Of a stretch of DNA of 64,000 nt, positions 63,878 to 64,000 are shown in pieces; positions within the stretch are counted from its first letter, which is position 1, and every line of letters begins with the position of its first letter. The DNA comes from Pseudomonas benzenivorans. GTDB taxonomy: Bacteria > Pseudomonadota > Gammaproteobacteria > Pseudomonadales > Pseudomonadaceae. Under the pieces are notes generated by a model. It did no database searches. It saw only the letters and a program-made list of their open reading frames with translations, and had not been told where the DNA came from. The stretch is from contig NZ_CP137892.1 in NCBI RefSeq assembly GCF_033547155.1, positions 186,001 to 250,000 on the forward strand, given 5' to 3'. Both the position numbers and the translations under genes were made by a program.

Positions 63878-64000
63878 TGGCTTCGGCATGCCCCGGGGTG
63901 CCGTCTTCCGCTGGGCTGCCTGACGGCCGAGTGTCGGGCTCGGTGATGGCGACCCGCGGTCGGCAGTGACGAGACCGAGTTGAGAAACTAAATGGGATTC

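Overview
The window is a stretch of core chromosome from a high-GC Pseudomonas (Gammaproteobacteria). The evidence is lineage-specific genes kept in the order known from P. aeruginosa: sutA, algZ-algR-hemC-hemD-hemX-hemY, dsbB(dsbH)-algQ-algP, ppk1/ppx-trxA-rho, and the zapA-6S RNA-ygfA cluster. Coding density is very high, operons are tightly packed with many ATGA/GTGA overlaps, and I see no rRNA, tRNA, phage, insertion sequence or CRISPR array. The species cannot be named from the sequence alone.

Region by region. 1-12 kb: end of an acetyl-CoA hydrolase/transferase gene, xpt, the rep helicase, two tandem GGDEF-EAL cyclic-di-GMP genes, a MATE exporter divergent from a GcvA-like LysR regulator, comM and ubiK. 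12-16 kb: nitrogen module glnK-amtB plus a second, divergent ammonium transporter, headed by a sigma-54 promoter with two NtrC-like sites, then sutA. 16-23 kb: lptM-lysA-dapF-DUF484-(VOC)-xerC-yigB on the minus strand, and cyaY, a DUF1289 gene and rnk on the plus strand. 23-29 kb: a glycine-rich-domain protein, class I adenylate cyclase cyaA, small conserved genes, a glutathione S-transferase and argH. 29-38 kb: algZR, the heme genes hemCDXY, dsbB, the sigma-70 antagonist algQ and the histone-H1-like algP.

38-46 kb: TIGR02444 gene, an ABC-F ATPase, a TerC-family membrane protein, a LysE-family exporter, a YaiI/UPF0178 protein, a thioesterase, elbB, a secreted or anchored hydrolase and a DedA protein. 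46-55 kb: hemB, ppk1 convergent with ppx, trxA, rho, ubiD and a ferredoxin-flavin reductase. 55-64 kb: quinone oxidoreductase, a FliL-like periplasmic protein, an EVE protein, a 43-residue membrane protein, 5-formyltetrahydrofolate cyclo-ligase, 6S RNA, zapA with a ZapB-like partner, ygfB, pepP, ubiH, a DUF4442 thioesterase and a ubiI/visC-type hydroxylase.

Functionally the window concentrates tetrapyrrole synthesis (hemB, hemC, hemD), ubiquinone synthesis (ubiK, ubiD, ubiH, ubiI-like), global regulation of transcription (AlgR, AlgQ, AlgP, SutA, Rnk, Rho, 6S RNA), second messengers (c-di-GMP, cAMP, polyphosphate) and nitrogen sensing. I did not find an obviously new multi-gene system. The best leads are local: the duplicated GGDEF-EAL pair with an altered GGDEF motif in the second copy, the enhancer architecture and leader hairpin of glnK, the paired unlike Amt proteins, the Shine-Dalgarno-less pyrimidine-rich rho leader with an overlapping mini-ORF, a VOC gene inserted in the dapF-xerC operon, and several small uncharacterised genes.
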